This document shows positions 32,927 to 42,292 of a DNA stretch of 64,000 nucleotides, one piece after another (positions within the stretch are counted from its first letter, which is position 1; every line of letters begins with the position of its first letter). Both the position numbers and the translations under genes were made by a program. Source of the DNA: Halanaeroarchaeum sulfurireducens. GTDB taxonomy: Archaea > Halobacteriota > Halobacteria > Halobacteriales > Halobacteriaceae. Location of the stretch: NCBI RefSeq assembly GCF_001011115.1, contig NZ_CP008875.1, positions 60,257 to 124,256 on the forward strand, in the 5' to 3' direction. Under the pieces are notes generated by a model. That model was given only the letters and a program-made list of their open reading frames with translations, made no database searches and was not told the DNA's origin.

Positions 32927-35224
32927 ATGACAAGATCGCACCAAATTCTTTTGGTTACGGCGGATAAATCAGTGCGAAATCGGATTCAGTCTGAATTCGG
33001 TGAGAGGAGTAATTCTTTCGAGATTTTGACCGCAACATACACCACCGAAGTAATCGATCTGACAGGCAGTCGATCGATTGACTGTATAGTCAGCACTGAA
33101 CCAATTAGAAGCGATCAAGGAATGGAATTAGTTCAATCCGTCCGTAATGAAAATCCGGCCATTCCGTTCGTCCTTTTCACCTCGGATTGTACTCCAGCCG
33201 ACATCAGCACCGCTCTCACCGAAGGGATTACTCAATTTGTACCCCGTGCACCTGACAATGATCCCTATTCGCTTCTCGCCGAACAGGTCCAGCGGATAAT
33301 TGACCGGTATAGAACTTGTGAAAGAGCCAAGGAACTAACTCGCATCACTACCGTTATCCGAGAACTCGATCGCGCTCTCGTTCAGTCACAGACCAAAGAC
33401 GAGATTGACCAACGTGTCTGTGAAATATTCAGTGAATCCGAGCCCTACCATTTCGCCTGGATTGGCGAGCAGGATCCTGAGACCGACCGAGTGGAACCTC
33501 GGGCATCGGCTGGGGTGGAATCTGGCTACCTTGAGGAGATCGACATTACGGCTGGCGAAGAATCAACCGGCCAGGGTCCCACAGGGGAAGCGATTCGGTC
33601 GAGGGAAATTGAAGTCATGCAAAATATCCCCGAAGATCCGCGCTTCAAACCCTGGCGAAGCGAAGCGCTCGAAAGGGGGTACAAGTCTAGTGCAGCTATT
33701 CCTCTCGTTTTTGAGGAAATGTTGTTTGGCGTCTTGAACGTGTATGCCGACCGGGTCAGTGCGTTCGAACAATCCGAGCGTGAATTGCTGCAGGAAGTAG
33801 GTGAAAACATTGCCGCCGCCTACCATCGCGTCCAACTTCGAAGCGAGGAACGCCGGCTTCAACGGGCCGTCGAACAGGCCGAGGATGCCATATTTATTAC
33901 CGATACGGATGGGAAAATCAGGTTTGTTAATCCGGCCTTCGAAGATCTGACTGGCTACAAGGCAGATGAAGCGATTGGACGAAGCCATCGTATTCTCAAA
34001 TCCGGTGAGATGGATGAATCATATTATGAGGATATTTGGGACACGATTCTTTCAGGTCAGTCTCGGACGTCGGAAATCATCAACGAACGCAAATCGGGAG
34101 AGCGATATTACGTCGAAGAAACCGTCGCTCCACTTACTGACGTAACCGGAGATATCGAAGGGTTCGTTGGGATTCAACATGACGTCACTGGACGCAAACG
34201 TCGTGAACAAGAACTGAAAGAACGAAAACAAAAATTCGAGGGGGTGGTCGAGAACGTCAAACACGGGTTGGTCATCGTCCAAGATGGTATAATTAAGTAT
34301 ACCAATCCGAGAGTCGGTGAAATCACTGGCTATGAACCGGAAGCGGTGAAAGGAGAGGCGCTGACGATGTTTGTTGCGGAAGAAGATCAGGATGCGGTAA
34401 TGGAGAAATATCGCAAGCGGGTGGAGGGAAAGCCGGTCAAAGAGACATACGAAATCGACCTTGTGCCCCGTGAGGGTGAACGGATTCCAGTCGAAATCAG
34501 TGTGGGAATTATTGAACATGAAGGAAGGCCAGCGACGATTAGTGCCATTCGGGACATTACGGAACGGAAAGAACGGCTCAAACAAATCCAAATGGTGGAT
34601 CGGATTCTCCAACACAATTTCAATAACAATATGAATGTTGTCCAGGGGTATGCTGAGATTATTGAAGACGCCACTACGGGTGAGATAGCGTCATCCGCCT
34701 CGAAAATCCTCGAAAATAGCCAGAAATTGCTTCAAACCGTCGAGAAGGAACGCGACGTGACTGAGTTCCTCGTCAGTCAACAAGAAACGACGGCAGTCGA
34801 TGTCGGGAGGGAAGTGGAGATGCTTGTTTCCGACATGCGAGAAAGACACCCGGATGCGGAAATCTCCACGGATATCCAAAGCGAGGTCACTGTACGGGCA
34901 GTCCCAGAAATCACCCGAGCTATCGAGGAGGTTCTCCAGAACGCTATCACCCATGCTGATACTGATAGTCCCCGGATTGAGGTACAGGTGGACGGGGATG
35001 ACGAAACCCTCCAGATTAGCGTCTCCGATAATAACCCACATATCCCGGAGATGGAGCGAAAAGTCCTCCTTGAGGATGAAGATGTGGCGCCACTGTACCA
35101 CGGCAGTGGGATCGGTCTCTGGCTCGTCAATTTGATAGTCGCTCATTCAGATGGAGTGGTGGAGGTGGAGGCGACCAAGCCACGGGGAAACGAGGTTACG
35201 ATTCAACTCCCAGTAGGAAACTAA
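32927..35224 (+). CDS. Multi-domain sensor histidine kinase (receiver-like, GAF, two PAS)
   Basis: A 765-residue soluble protein. Residues 5-125 form a receiver-like domain, but the acceptor position reads CIVSTEP, without the usual Asp, so it is probably not phosphorylated. About 145-300 is a GAF domain, about 305-425 and 430-545 are PAS domains (FVNPAFEDLTGYKADEAIGRSHRIL; YTNPRVGEITGYEPEAVKGEAL). The phosphoacceptor is H563 in ILQHNFNNNMNVVQGYAEII, and the ATPase part (EEVLQNAITHAD, GSGIGLWLVNLIV) ends the protein. No membrane segment, so it senses an internal signal. No response regulator is adjacent. The gene sits exactly between two strong 29-nt palindromes, as if carried as a cassette. 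Confidence 0.9.
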   Translation: MTRSHQILLVTADKSVRNRIQSEFGERSNSFEILTATYTTEVIDLTGSRSIDCIVSTEPIRSDQGMELVQSVRNENPAIPFVLFTSDCTPADISTALTEGITQFVPRAPDNDPYSLLAEQVQRIIDRYRTCERAKELTRITTVIRELDRALVQSQTKDEIDQRVCEIFSESEPYHFAWIGEQDPETDRVEPRASAGVESGYLEEIDITAGEESTGQGPTGEAIRSREIEVMQNIPEDPRFKPWRSEALERGYKSSAAIPLVFEEMLFGVLNVYADRVSAFEQSERELLQEVGENIAAAYHRVQLRSEERRLQRAVEQAEDAIFITDTDGKIRFVNPAFEDLTGYKADEAIGRSHRILKSGEMDESYYEDIWDTILSGQSRTSEIINERKSGERYYVEETVAPLTDVTGDIEGFVGIQHDVTGRKRREQELKERKQKFEGVVENVKHGLVIVQDGIIKYTNPRVGEITGYEPEAVKGEALTMFVAEEDQDAVMEKYRKRVEGKPVKETYEIDLVPREGERIPVEISVGIIEHEGRPATISAIRDITERKERLKQIQMVDRILQHNFNNNMNVVQGYAEIIEDATTGEIASSASKILENSQKLLQTVEKERDVTEFLVSQQETTAVDVGREVEMLVSDMRERHPDAEISTDIQSEVTVRAVPEITRAIEEVLQNAITHADTDSPRIEVQVDGDDETLQISVSDNNPHIPEMERKVLLEDEDVAPLYHGSGIGLWLVNLIVAHSDGVVEVEATKPRGNEVTIQLPVGN

Positions 35225-35703
35225 TCGGTTCGGCAGTATTTCTGAAGGCATACTGTTCAACCCCCATCAGCTCCTGAATACGAACGGAGCTGTCTCACCA
35301 ACCCTTGGAGAACCTCTTCTGGAATGCGATCGAAGAAAGCACTATCAGGTTCGCGTCAAAGACTACCACCCTCACGGTGCCATTTTCATCGTGACATTGC
35401 CGGTGGCAGGCGATACAAGAGACCGACCCATCGAGGGTTCCAAGTGCTGAATTGATGGTCTGTATCTTGCAGTCGGTTTCTGACAAGAGACGGATATATT
35501 ACCTCGACGCTTGCTGAATAGAACGCGCGAATTCAGCACGAAAGGTGAATTTGTTTAAACCCGCAAAGAGATTGACTTCCTCGACGCCTACTCTGAGCAC
35601 TTAGATCATGAACACCTACACGCACGGCATTGAACGAGTCCCCAACATAACGTGTTGGAATTATCTTCATCTATGACATTAAAGGCACACATACGTTGTC
35701 GCT
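35225..35703. other. 479-nt intergenic region with palindrome
   Basis: No gene supported; a 63-codon leftward frame at 35295-35486 is doubtful. It contains the strong palindrome at 35511-35539. The rest is unremarkable AT-rich sequence. Confidence 0.5.
35511..35539. repeat. 29-nt palindrome, strong copy
   Basis: TTGCTGAATA - GAACGCGCG - AATTCAGCAC. The core is identical to the copy at 32730, which lies on the other side of the histidine kinase gene, in the same orientation. Confidence 0.8.
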
Positions 35704-35817
35704 CTATTCCTCATCCTGCTCCTCCGCTTCCTGTTCCTTCCGAACCTCACGAACTTCCTGCAACCACCCGACACTCTCCTCTGGAGCCTCCGGTACTTCG
35801 TCCTCGTTCGCGCTCAT
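35704..35817 (-). CDS. 37-aa acidic peptide, third gene of small operon
   Basis: ATG at 35817 overlaps the stop of the gene before it by 4 nt (ATGA). The product begins MSANEDEVPEAPEESVGW and continues LQEVREVRKEQEAEEQDEE. It is too short for usual gene calls, but the coupled start and the acidic coiled-coil composition support it. Function unknown. Confidence 0.5.
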   Translation of the reverse strand: MSANEDEVPEAPEESVGWLQEVREVRKEQEAEEQDEE

Positions 35818-36098
35818 TCAACCGTCTCCTCCATCGATTCGCTTGGAACCGACTCCATATCCACCATCTCCAGCAACTCATCGATATCCGGAAACGATTC
35901 GTCCACCTGTGTTCGATCCGTCCAACCGGGTGAATGAGCCATCACTGACGCAACCGGCATCGTATCACTCATCGTTCCTTGTTGGGTATCCACGATTCGA
36001 CACATTGCCCCATCCTGTAGTGTCTCTCCAGAAATATACTCCGCATCCACAATCAGAAAGCGATTCTCGCCCTGTCGGGCAATCGTTTCATAACTCAT
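35814..36098 (-). CDS. 94-aa protein, second gene of small operon
   Basis: It begins MSYETIARQGENRFLIVDAEYISGETLQDGAMCRIVD, a beta-rich segment, and ends in an acidic tail (DELLEMVDMESVPSESMEETVE). It overlaps both neighbours by 4 nt. It might be a small SH3-like or protein-binding domain; no family recognised. Confidence 0.6.
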   Translation of the reverse strand: MSYETIARQGENRFLIVDAEYISGETLQDGAMCRIVDTQQGTMSDTMPVASVMAHSPGWTDRTQVDESFPDIDELLEMVDMESVPSESMEETVE

Positions 36099-36262
36099 TC
36101 TTCTTGCTCCTCCTGATTGTACTCCTGTGGGTCCACATCACGAGGTAACCAATCAGAATCCTCCATCTTTGGTGACTTCAAAGCACGGTTGAAACTGGCC
36201 TTCGTCATCTCGGCCTGCTTCTCGATCGTCCGTTCGGCTATTTCTCGTTTTTCTTCGTCCAT
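36095..36262 (-). CDS. 55-aa protein, first gene of small operon
   Basis: ATG at 36262 gives MDEEKREIAERTIEKQAEM then TKASFNRALKSPKMEDSDWLP, a helical, charged protein. The open frame continues to 36361 but the upstream part is the AT-rich promoter with TATA-like TAAATATATATTAA near 36308-36321. A direct repeat TGTGACCA-TGTGGCCA (about 36273-36288) lies between promoter and start and could be an operator. Confidence 0.55.
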   Translation of the reverse strand: MDEEKREIAERTIEKQAEMTKASFNRALKSPKMEDSDWLPRDVDPQEYNQEEQEE

Positions 36263-36504
36263 TTTCTTGAATATGTGACCATGTGGCCATAAGCCTACGC
36301 CACGTATAACGTAAATATATATTAATTTCGATATTTGTTTAGCCATCACACATTGGACCATCTCGGCCGCGAGATTGAAGCATCATCCGCAAGCAACTAA
36401 TCAATCGAATACACTTTACAATCATTATCCAAGTTCCATAGCAATCGTTGTTTTCAGCAGATGTGATAAGGAGTTTTATTATTGATACTGCCTTGAGTCA
36501 CATT

Positions 36505-37461
36505 ATGGATTCTGATGGTGTTTTTCGGGTAATGACCTGGAACATGAAAGGTGCCTTTCCTCCAAAGGTAAGTAAAGAACGTATCGAGAAACAGGTCAGT
36601 TTTATAGATGAGAGAGTTGATTCCCCAGAACTTCTAATGTTAAATGAAGTTAATACGGCCAGACGTGAATTTATAAAAAAGCGTTTGAGAAAAATCGGCT
36701 ATTCTGAAATTGTAGACACGTTGGATTGGGCTGCTGAATTGGGAGAAAGTAATGTTCCAGGCTTTTCGGATTTCAACAAAGTGAACGGCAATTTGACCGC
36801 TATTCACGAAGAGAGTTCCCTTTCGAATCTCACACGGTGTACCCCAAGTATCAAAGAAGAACCGTTTGGTAACCAAATTTTGAAGCACTGGGATACAAAT
36901 TTCCCAGAAAAAATCCTCAATGCAGAAGTGGAGTATAACGACAGAAAAATCGATTTGTGGAACATTCGAACGGTCCCTTCGAACCAGTATGGTGAAGAGA
37001 AAATCAAGATATTGGAGAATGCTTACCACCGAATGCTTAGTAAGGACTTCGAACTGAAGATTCTTGCAGGTGATTTTAACGCACCTAAGGATGAGCTGGA
37101 GGATTGTACGGTCGTTTCTGAGTGTGAAGATAAACCTAATGGGCTGGAAGAGAGGTGGTGCAATGCAGAATTGAACGTCCTGGCGAGTGACAGATTAGCC
37201 GAGATTGGAATGGTTGAAACATTCAGATGGGAGAAGGGTTGTGGCGAGCTAAATACGCTGGATGTGAGCTTTCCGATCCAATCCGAACACCCGTCAGAGA
37301 TTGCGCCTGAAGAAATCGAGGGCAGACGGTTTGACCATATAATTGCCTCGCGTGAGCTAAATCCCAGTAATTGCCATTATAGTCCCGCAGCATTCGAATG
37401 TTTTGACGGGAATAAACAGTACAGTGATCACGCTCCAGAACTGGTAACATTTAGTCCGTAG
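36505..37461 (+). CDS. Endonuclease/exonuclease/phosphatase (EEP) family protein
   Basis: A 318-residue protein from the ATG at 36505. Motifs in order: RVMTWNMKG (metal-binding Asn), LMLNEVNT (catalytic Glu), ILAGDFNAP (Asp-x-Asn), RFDHIIAS and YSDHAPEL (the final Asp-His). These are the conserved features of DNase I/AP-endonuclease-like EEP enzymes, which cut phosphodiesters in DNA, RNA or lipids. Base composition is visibly AT-richer than the surrounding backbone, so it was acquired separately. It stands alone, upstream of the IS transposase. Confidence 0.8.
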   Translation: MDSDGVFRVMTWNMKGAFPPKVSKERIEKQVSFIDERVDSPELLMLNEVNTARREFIKKRLRKIGYSEIVDTLDWAAELGESNVPGFSDFNKVNGNLTAIHEESSLSNLTRCTPSIKEEPFGNQILKHWDTNFPEKILNAEVEYNDRKIDLWNIRTVPSNQYGEEKIKILENAYHRMLSKDFELKILAGDFNAPKDELEDCTVVSECEDKPNGLEERWCNAELNVLASDRLAEIGMVETFRWEKGCGELNTLDVSFPIQSEHPSEIAPEEIEGRRFDHIIASRELNPSNCHYSPAAFECFDGNKQYSDHAPELVTFSP

Positions 37462-37707
37462 AGCTGTGATTTTCACTACTCTAAGTGTCCTTATTGGGGT
37501 TATTCCGAAATCTAACTCGCCACTAAACCGTGATGAATGGAAGGTCTGAGGACACAGGAGAAAGGGGTGTTCAAATTGCCAAACTCACCAACGAGACCGA
37601 CATCGCTCAGGTCAAAACCTCAGTATTACACCTCAGTCAGATGACCAACCTATCTGTCTCCGCTCAGTCAGGTCGGTATCGACCCCTCACCGACCCGTTT
37701 CTCCTGA

Positions 37708-39441
37708 TCATCCCGCTGATTTCTTCCCATCTCTTTTCGAATTCAGGTGCCGCGACGCCCGCTTCAAATTCGTCCCGATAGCTTTCGCTATCGACGCGTT
37801 CTTCACCTTGATCTTCCCCGTAAACCTCGTTTTCTCACCGTCCTGGTGATACACCTCGTTCATCAACGACTCCGCTCCCGCTCGCTGGTTCAGAAACGCC
37901 TGATTCTCGGGGTTGTCCATCCGTTTCCTTCGCTTGGCCAACTTCAACTTTCGTTCGTAAAAGCCGTAGCTGTAGAACTCCTGTTTCTCCTTTACGAAGC
38001 AATTCTCCGTTTGAGGACACCCATCGCAGAACGTGCTGTCCATTCGGCCGGAAATCCGACCACTCTCACGAGTGTACTGCTGTTCGAACGGTTCGTGCCC
38101 CGCCGGACACGCTTGCATCCGATGACCATCCCACTCTGCGGCTGCCAGCGAGAGTTTCTCTTCGGGTGGTCGTTGTCCCGTAAGTCCAGTGAAGTGCTGG
38201 GTAATTCCGTGGGAAGCACACTGTGACTCCACTTCCTTGTGCGTGTAGCCGCCGTCCAGGAGGAGATCGGTCAATCCCGTCTTATACGGCAACTCCGCCA
38301 CGTCTTCGGCCAGCATTGTACCATCATCAGTGTTGTTGGTGGCAACTCGAATCGTCGTAATCAATCGAAACGGGTTGTCGCCATCGCAGGTCTCGGCGAC
38401 GTTCGCCTTGTAGCCGCAATATGATTTGCCTGCTTTCCGGCGGTGTGTTGCGTCCTCGTCGTGCGGGTTTTGCATCGAATCGCTGCTTATCTCATCGGAG
38501 TCCTTCAATTCGATGTGCTTGATATCTCCGTCCTCGTCGGTCTGGGCATTTTCATCCTCAGCAGACCTGCCGGACCTGATCGGTTGCCAACCGGGCGAAT
38601 CTCCGGCGTCAGCCTGGCCATCTCCGTCGTCCTCATCATTGTCATCATCTTCGAGTTCAGCGATGCGGTAGCACTGTTCGTCGAGAACCCGCTGAAGGTG
38701 AGCGAAACTCTCCAACTCGGCGTACTGTTCATGAGTTTTGAATCGGTCGAGAAGCCAGGCACCCTGGTCAACGAGCTGCTCTAACGTAGGTTGAATCTCA
38801 TCCGGTTCGAGTGTGTAGGACAGTTCCAGATTCTCGGTATCGGCGAACTCCTGGATTTCGTCCGGGAGGTTAGCGACAGTTTCATCCGGTAGATCGCGGA
38901 GGAAGTTATGGAGGACTTTTGCGATAAGCTCGATACGCGAGAGCTGCTTGATATTGCCCTCAATGAACGTTGAATCCATACGTTGGGTACTGGCGTCGAT
39001 ATCGAATTCGTCCTGAAGGTAGTCGCGGTGATCTTCGAAAACTTCCTGTAGCAAATCCCGGCCGGTCTCCTCTTCGAACTCAAGCAATCGGCGTCGGAAA
39101 TTGGTGAATGTCTTCGGACAGATGTTGTCGCCAAGCGTCTCTTTGCCCAGAGCATTCCGCACACGAAAATCGAAGAGATAGGCCGCCTCAAGCTCCTTAT
39201 CAGACAGACCCAGCAGGTGTTTGATAATCTCCAGGGAGACCAGTTCGTTGACGGGCTTGTTCGGGCGACTGAACCCATCGTGATAGAGAACGTCGAAATT
39301 CTCCTCGTCAATCTGCGAGAAGACGTGTTCGTAGAAATGCGTGGACCAGTGGTTCGCTAACTTTTGCTTCGGGCCGTCTGGCAGCTCTTTGATGGGCGAA
39401 AAGAGCTGCTCTTGGGTATGAGAATCGTTTTTCTGAAACAT
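37708..39441 (-). CDS. IS1182-like transposase
   Basis: About 577 residues from the ATG at 39441; frame to 39579 is upstream sequence. N-terminal part NKPVNELVSLEIIKHLLGLSDKELEAAYLFDFRVRNALG is the IS1182/IS1380-type helical domain. RMDSTFIEGNIKQLSR gives the first catalytic Asp, LLLDGGYTHKEVE the second, and the C-terminal cysteines (CDGCPQTENCF) and FLNQRAGAESLMNEVYH surround the last Glu. A Glu/Asp-rich insert sits at about 330-400. It moves the element by DDE chemistry. Terminal inverted repeats could not be fixed by eye (searched 37480-37640 against 39500-39610), so element borders are unknown. Confidence 0.8.
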   Translation of the reverse strand: MFQKNDSHTQEQLFSPIKELPDGPKQKLANHWSTHFYEHVFSQIDEENFDVLYHDGFSRPNKPVNELVSLEIIKHLLGLSDKELEAAYLFDFRVRNALGKETLGDNICPKTFTNFRRRLLEFEEETGRDLLQEVFEDHRDYLQDEFDIDASTQRMDSTFIEGNIKQLSRIELIAKVLHNFLRDLPDETVANLPDEIQEFADTENLELSYTLEPDEIQPTLEQLVDQGAWLLDRFKTHEQYAELESFAHLQRVLDEQCYRIAELEDDDNDEDDGDGQADAGDSPGWQPIRSGRSAEDENAQTDEDGDIKHIELKDSDEISSDSMQNPHDEDATHRRKAGKSYCGYKANVAETCDGDNPFRLITTIRVATNNTDDGTMLAEDVAELPYKTGLTDLLLDGGYTHKEVESQCASHGITQHFTGLTGQRPPEEKLSLAAAEWDGHRMQACPAGHEPFEQQYTRESGRISGRMDSTFCDGCPQTENCFVKEKQEFYSYGFYERKLKLAKRRKRMDNPENQAFLNQRAGAESLMNEVYHQDGEKTRFTGKIKVKNASIAKAIGTNLKRASRHLNSKRDGKKSAG

Positions 39442-39743
39442 GCGTTCACCAAAACCCCGAGTGGTCAGATACCCAAGTGTACAATCGCTATTGGCATATA
39501 ACTTTTGTGAGTGATTATAACAGGAAAGCCAAGCAGTGTCCGATTTTCCCGATATCGTTTCTTTGTTATGATTCGTCACACACCAACCAAGAATGAGGTT
39601 ACGACTCGCACCCTTTCTACGGTGCCCTCAAGGTCTATATTCAGCACACCCTTCGATACCTATCACTTACTAGAATATTGCAATATGTCCCGAGTTGATG
39701 CTTCGAGCACAATGCTCTGAAGAGGATTTTGGTGCAGAGGGGC
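39442..39743. other. Intergenic region between transposase and integrase genes
   Basis: No gene. It contains the half-palindrome 39619-39647 and the sequence CTCAAGGTCTATAT, repeated at 43930. The right border of the IS must lie here. Confidence 0.5.
39619..39647. repeat. 29-nt site with one good arm, core type B
   Basis: The right arm TATTCAGCAC (39638-39647) is perfect; the left arm is degraded. The core CTCAAGGTCTATAT is shared with the site at 43922-43950 and differs from the GAACGCGCG core of the other copies. It lies about 100 nt from the end of the integrase gene. Confidence 0.5.
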
Positions 39744-40754
39744 TTATAGATTATCTAAAAACCCTCTCCGTTGCTCCATTTTCTCTTTTTGCGTCCGTCT
39801 ATCATAGTGCTTCTCGAGGACTGAAAGAGAGACGTTTGCCCGATCGCCGACGACGCGAGATGGCACATCGTTATTCAGCGCATTCGTGATGCTACCCCTC
39901 CGGATCGCATGGGGGCTCACATTGAACGGACATTCCGCAGCATGATCTCTGTGAGTTGCCTTGCATTCTTCTAGATCTCTGTCATCGGGACAATTTTCCG
40001 ATGTAGAGCAAGGACGGGTCTCCTGATAGACATAATCTCTTACGGTTGATTTTGCCATTCGACCCTGGTTAGTGGTCAATAATGGATTCCGATCGAAATC
40101 GTCCGCTACGGTTGGACGTTTATTTTCAATCCAATCATCTAACAGCGCACAAGTCTCTTCAGAAAGTGCCACAAATCTTTCCCCTCGTTTTTTGTTCTTG
40201 ATAGCAGTACCTTGCTCAGGCCGATGAATGACCTCTAAATACTGCTCTTCAGGATGGTAATCTTCCAAATCCAATGCATGAGCAGCTCCAATTCGCATCA
40301 TCGTTTTCCATAACAGAGTAAGACTAACGTGTTTTAGAGAAGCGTAATCATATTTCGCGAGATGAGTTAATACTGGATCTATCTGCTCTTTGTCAATGAG
40401 GACATTCCGTACTTCATCGTCCAATGAAAGGGTCGGAGAAAGTACTTTTGTGCTGAGATCAGGAGGCACAGCATCGATGGTTTCCAACCAGCGAATGAAC
40501 ACCCGTATCGTGTCCATTTGAGTTTTCTCAGAAGCGGGTCGCAGATCTCCCTCTTCCCGACGCCAAATTCGGTATTCCTGGAGCTTGCGTCCAGTGAGCT
40601 CATTTACATTCCCGATGGATTTCTCATTACACCACCTAACAAGGTGGCCAATGCGAGAATTATGGGAGTACATTGTGGCCTGTGATAGTTCATTTTCTCT
40701 GTCAGCTAAGTACAGTTCCAACGCCGCTTTCGGCTCGATGGGTTCGAGGCTCAT
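39744..40754 (-). CDS. Tyrosine recombinase (integrase) with zinc-like insert
   Basis: A 336-residue protein. The N-terminal SAM-like DNA-binding domain (about 10-95) is followed by the catalytic domain with R154 (MMRIGAAHALDL), K187-K190 region, H282 and R285 (SPHAIRRGSIT) and the nucleophile Y317 (LEKHYDRR). Between about 249 and 275 an insert CSTSENC ... C ... H..H ... C could bind zinc; it is common in haloarchaeal integrases of this type. It cuts and rejoins DNA at short palindromic sites. It lies beside a 29-nt site (39619) whose core is repeated at 43922, suggesting the 4.3-kb segment between them is its element. The site-enzyme link is inference. Confidence 0.85.
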   Translation of the reverse strand: MSLEPIEPKAALELYLADRENELSQATMYSHNSRIGHLVRWCNEKSIGNVNELTGRKLQEYRIWRREEGDLRPASEKTQMDTIRVFIRWLETIDAVPPDLSTKVLSPTLSLDDEVRNVLIDKEQIDPVLTHLAKYDYASLKHVSLTLLWKTMMRIGAAHALDLEDYHPEEQYLEVIHRPEQGTAIKNKKRGERFVALSEETCALLDDWIENKRPTVADDFDRNPLLTTNQGRMAKSTVRDYVYQETRPCSTSENCPDDRDLEECKATHRDHAAECPFNVSPHAIRRGSITNALNNDVPSRVVGDRANVSLSVLEKHYDRRTQKEKMEQRRGFLDNL

Positions 40755-40805
40755 TTTTCAATCTCTCTCACACAATCTCCGATAGAGAGAACCCCTTACC
40801 CCATC

Positions 40806-41012
40806 TCAGACCCCTATGACCGGCCTGATGTGAAAGATCGTTCGAGAGTCGAACGAAAGCCCGTCGGGTCCGCATACATCTAATCGCAAGCAGGCGGCGG
40901 TGTTGGGACACTCGTTTATATTGTAATCGTCACGGAACGTGACGAATTCCTGAACCGTCTCAATCTCCCAACGACCATTGACCACCTGCCAATCTGGCAG
41001 TAATTCGAACAC
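40806..41012 (-). CDS. Possible small protein (68 aa)
   Basis: It begins MFELLPDWQVVNGRWEIETV and carries four cysteines spaced irregularly (CPNTAACLRLDVC). Composition is acceptable for a halophile but no family is recognised and there is no clear promoter. Could be a zinc-binding remnant. Upstream of the integrase gene on the same strand. Confidence 0.3.
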   Translation of the reverse strand: MFELLPDWQVVNGRWEIETVQEFVTFRDDYNINECPNTAACLRLDVCGPDGLSFDSRTIFHIRPVIGV

Positions 41013-41504
41013 GATGATTTGATGAATAAAATGCGCAAGTCACCACGTTCACCCCCCACCCTCAATTCGAAGCGATATTTTGGGTATCCCTATGCGAATT
41101 ATGCCCCGTAGAATTTTATCGTGACTGCACGGCGTTCTTCGAAGCGGACGATATCCACGAATCCTCCATCTCGAAACTACCTAATTTATTGGCGTACCCA
41201 TGTTCTCCGTCTGGTCGATTTCACAACCGTCGAGATGCTCGAAATCTCAATGAAGCCAAGGTATATTCCCACATCTGTAATCACACCTTCAGGGTCCAAT
41301 TATGAGTTCCGCCAGGGTAATCGACTCCATTTCTTTTCAAGACCCTCTTTTCCAGAGCACCAAATCGCCGCTATCCGGGCCTCCGGTCTTGATAGTACAG
41401 CATCGCATTCTTGCGATTATAACGCTTTATCTGTCGTAGCTTGTCATACAAGTTCGTATCTATCAATCAGCATACTTATCCGCGACCATCGCGAATATTA
41501 TCGC
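41013..41504. other. 492-nt region without supported gene
   Basis: The rightward frame from 41121 does not look like protein before 41505. A TATA-like ATACTTAT at about 41471-41478 lies about 30 nt before the ATG of the next gene, which fits a leaderless transcript. Nothing else seen. Confidence 0.45.
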
Positions 41505-41729
41505 ATGAAATCTCGTATTAAACGCGCGTGGAGTAGAGCCAAGCATGCAGCCATCTTCGCCGCTATCGGTGCTGGAATTGGTGGCCTGTTCGGTCGGAAA
41601 ACCGCAAGTAGTGGAGCCGCCATTGGCGCACTTGTCGGGGCCGTCGTCGGAGAGAATCGTGCGTCCTCCGATCAGCTCACCGAGACGGTCAAAGAGAAGG
41701 TAAGCGGTGTCGGTTCGTCTGACGAGTAA
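41505..41729 (+). CDS. Glycine-zipper small membrane protein
   Basis: A 74-residue protein from the ATG at 41505: MKSRIKRAWSRAKHAA then IFAAIGAGIGGLFGRK and ASSGAAIGALVGAVVGE. The two GxxxG-rich hydrophobic helices are typical of glycine-zipper proteins that pack in membranes. A basic N-terminus would stay in the cytoplasm. Function unknown; small proteins of this kind are often stress- or toxin-related. Confidence 0.6.
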   Translation: MKSRIKRAWSRAKHAAIFAAIGAGIGGLFGRKTASSGAAIGALVGAVVGENRASSDQLTETVKEKVSGVGSSDE

Positions 41730-41836
41730 TCGTTATCGTGGCCCCTTCGATGACGTTGTGAAATACCTCGAAGAATAACGAGTAACTGTCAGTACCAATT
41801 CGATGGAAACAAACCTGTTTGGGCTATTATTGGGGT

Positions 41837-42247
41837 ATGGGAATTTCAGATAATCTTCTGACGTTGTTCAGCGGGCAAGTCGAGAAACACGGAGACTCCT
41901 ACGTCGTCGAAATTCCAAAACGAGAGCTCGATGTGGGAGACATTCGTAAAGGTGATGTTTACCGGGTAGGCGTATATGGGCCAGCCAGGAAGGCATCGAA
42001 AAATCGGACGACAGCACCCCAGCAGACCAGTCAGTCGGAGAATCCTCCAGTTGAGGAAGGTGAGGTGATAGATGTCGAAATCGAGAATATGGGCGACCAG
42101 GGGGACGGTATCGCTCGCGTCGGGCCTGGGTACGTCGTCATCGTATCCGGAACGGACGTCGGTGAGCGCGTTGCGGCCAAAATAACCGAAGCACGCGAGA
42201 ACGTGGCTTTCGCAGACGTGGTCAAACACTACGACCGGAGGCAGTAG
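41837..42247 (+). CDS. TRAM-domain protein
   Basis: A 136-residue protein from the ATG at 41837. The last 65 residues form a TRAM domain: EEGEVIDVEIENMGDQGDGIARVGPGYVVIVSG and VGERVAAKITEARENVAFADVV. Stand-alone TRAM proteins in archaea bind RNA and may act as RNA chaperones. The N-terminal 60 residues are beta-rich (VEKHGDSYVVEIPKRELDVGDIRKGDVYRVGVYG), perhaps a second RNA-binding or oligomerisation part. Haloarchaeal chromosomes carry several such genes; this one is cargo of the mosaic. Confidence 0.85.
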   Translation: MGISDNLLTLFSGQVEKHGDSYVVEIPKRELDVGDIRKGDVYRVGVYGPARKASKNRTTAPQQTSQSENPPVEEGEVIDVEIENMGDQGDGIARVGPGYVVIVSGTDVGERVAAKITEARENVAFADVVKHYDRRQ

Positions 42248-42292
42248 TTACCGTCAGAATAACGCTCCTTTATCATCACTGATCTTCTCGTT

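Noticed and set aside
35295..35486. 63-codon leftward frame with CIACHRQCH
   Set aside because: No promoter, no neighbouring support and no family; could be chance.
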